Positions 6,771-6,973 of a DNA stretch of 6,973 bases are shown here, one piece after another; the first letter of the stretch is position 1; each line of letters opens with the position of its first letter. The notes under the pieces were generated by a model that worked only from the letters and a program-made list of their open reading frames with translations, did no database searches and was not told the origin of the DNA. The DNA is taken from NCBI GenBank assembly GCA_030042765.1, contig JASHZA010000282.1, positions 1-6,973 on the forward strand. Reading direction: 5' to 3'. Position numbers and translations under genes: made by a program. Origin of the DNA: Candidatus Binataceae bacterium (GTDB taxonomy: Bacteria > Desulfobacterota > Binatia > Binatales > Binataceae).

Positions 6771-6973
6771 TCAATCCCACTTAAGAGTCACGCGCGCGCT
6801 CTGTGATTCGATTTGCAGTCGAGGAGCCGGCGCCAGGCTCATGCGCGCACCCTTCAAGCACTCCCGAGTGCGTACGTCAAAACGATAGCCGTGCCATGGG
6901 CATTCGATGGTTGCTTCTCGAATTTTACAATCGCCCAACGGGCCAAGCCAATGCGGGCAGACAATTGAATGGG
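6771..6973 (-). CDS. Rieske [2Fe-2S] ferredoxin-like protein, C-terminal fragment
   Basis: Reading the minus strand from the right edge gives 66 codons to a TGA at 6773-6771; the start lies outside the window. The fragment holds the complete cluster-binding pattern: Cys5-Pro-His7 in VCPHWLGPLG, then 16 residues, then Cys24-Pro-Trp-His27 in IECPWHGYRFD. The two Cys and two His would ligate a [2Fe-2S] cluster. The tail after the second motif is short (about 39 residues) and contains no visible catalytic domain. This suggests a small ferredoxin of the ring-hydroxylating or nitrite-reductase-subunit type rather than a large oxygenase, but a domain upstream of the cut cannot be excluded. It would carry electrons to a partner not seen here. 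It converges with the ATPase gene and is a separate unit. Confidence 0.88.
   Translation of the reverse strand, partial: HSIVCPHWLGPLGDCKIREATIECPWHGYRFDVRTRECLKGARMSLAPAPRLQIESQSARVTLKWD

Overview
The window has four recognisable protein-coding blocks and one short ferredoxin-like fragment. From left to right they are: the 3' two-thirds of an RND-superfamily (MMPL-type) inner-membrane exporter (+), an amidase-signature hydrolase (-), an exported DUF1329-family protein (+), an ExeA/GspA-like AAA ATPase with a transmembrane segment and a C-terminal TPR (+), and the C-terminal part of a Rieske [2Fe-2S] protein (-), cut by the right edge.

The organism is a GC-rich Gram-negative (diderm) bacterium. 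The exported DUF1329 protein and the RND pump imply a periplasm and outer membrane. Two details point, without proof, to Acidobacteriota or a related soil lineage: the fusion of an ExeA-type ATPase to a TPR tail, and the short helical module after the signal peptide of the DUF1329 protein. I know both types mainly from acidobacterial proteins. Binatota and Desulfobacterota-like lineages, which also carry many RND/DUF1329 genes, are the main alternative.

Layout: the RND gene (1-1752) and the amidase (3197 to 1782) converge with only 29 bases between their stops. The amidase and the DUF1329 gene diverge from a 386-base spacer (3198-3583). This spacer holds a pair of imperfect direct repeats at a 22-base period, next to a TG-starting sequence that resembles a terminus of an IS21-type insertion sequence. 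The DUF1329 gene (3584-5197) and the ATPase (5272-6708) are co-directional, 74 bases apart. The ATPase ribosome-binding site lies in the 3' arm of a small hairpin. The ATPase and the Rieske gene converge over a GC-rich hairpin.

How the genes may work together: RND transporters of this type and DUF1329 proteins are recurrent neighbours in proteobacteria-like genomes, often with a DUF1302 outer-membrane protein, and are thought to move hydrophobic molecules across the envelope. Here the pair is kept but is split by an antisense amidase and followed by an envelope-anchored ATPase. Whether the ATPase belongs to the same transport process is inference. The amidase and the Rieske protein have no demonstrable link to it.
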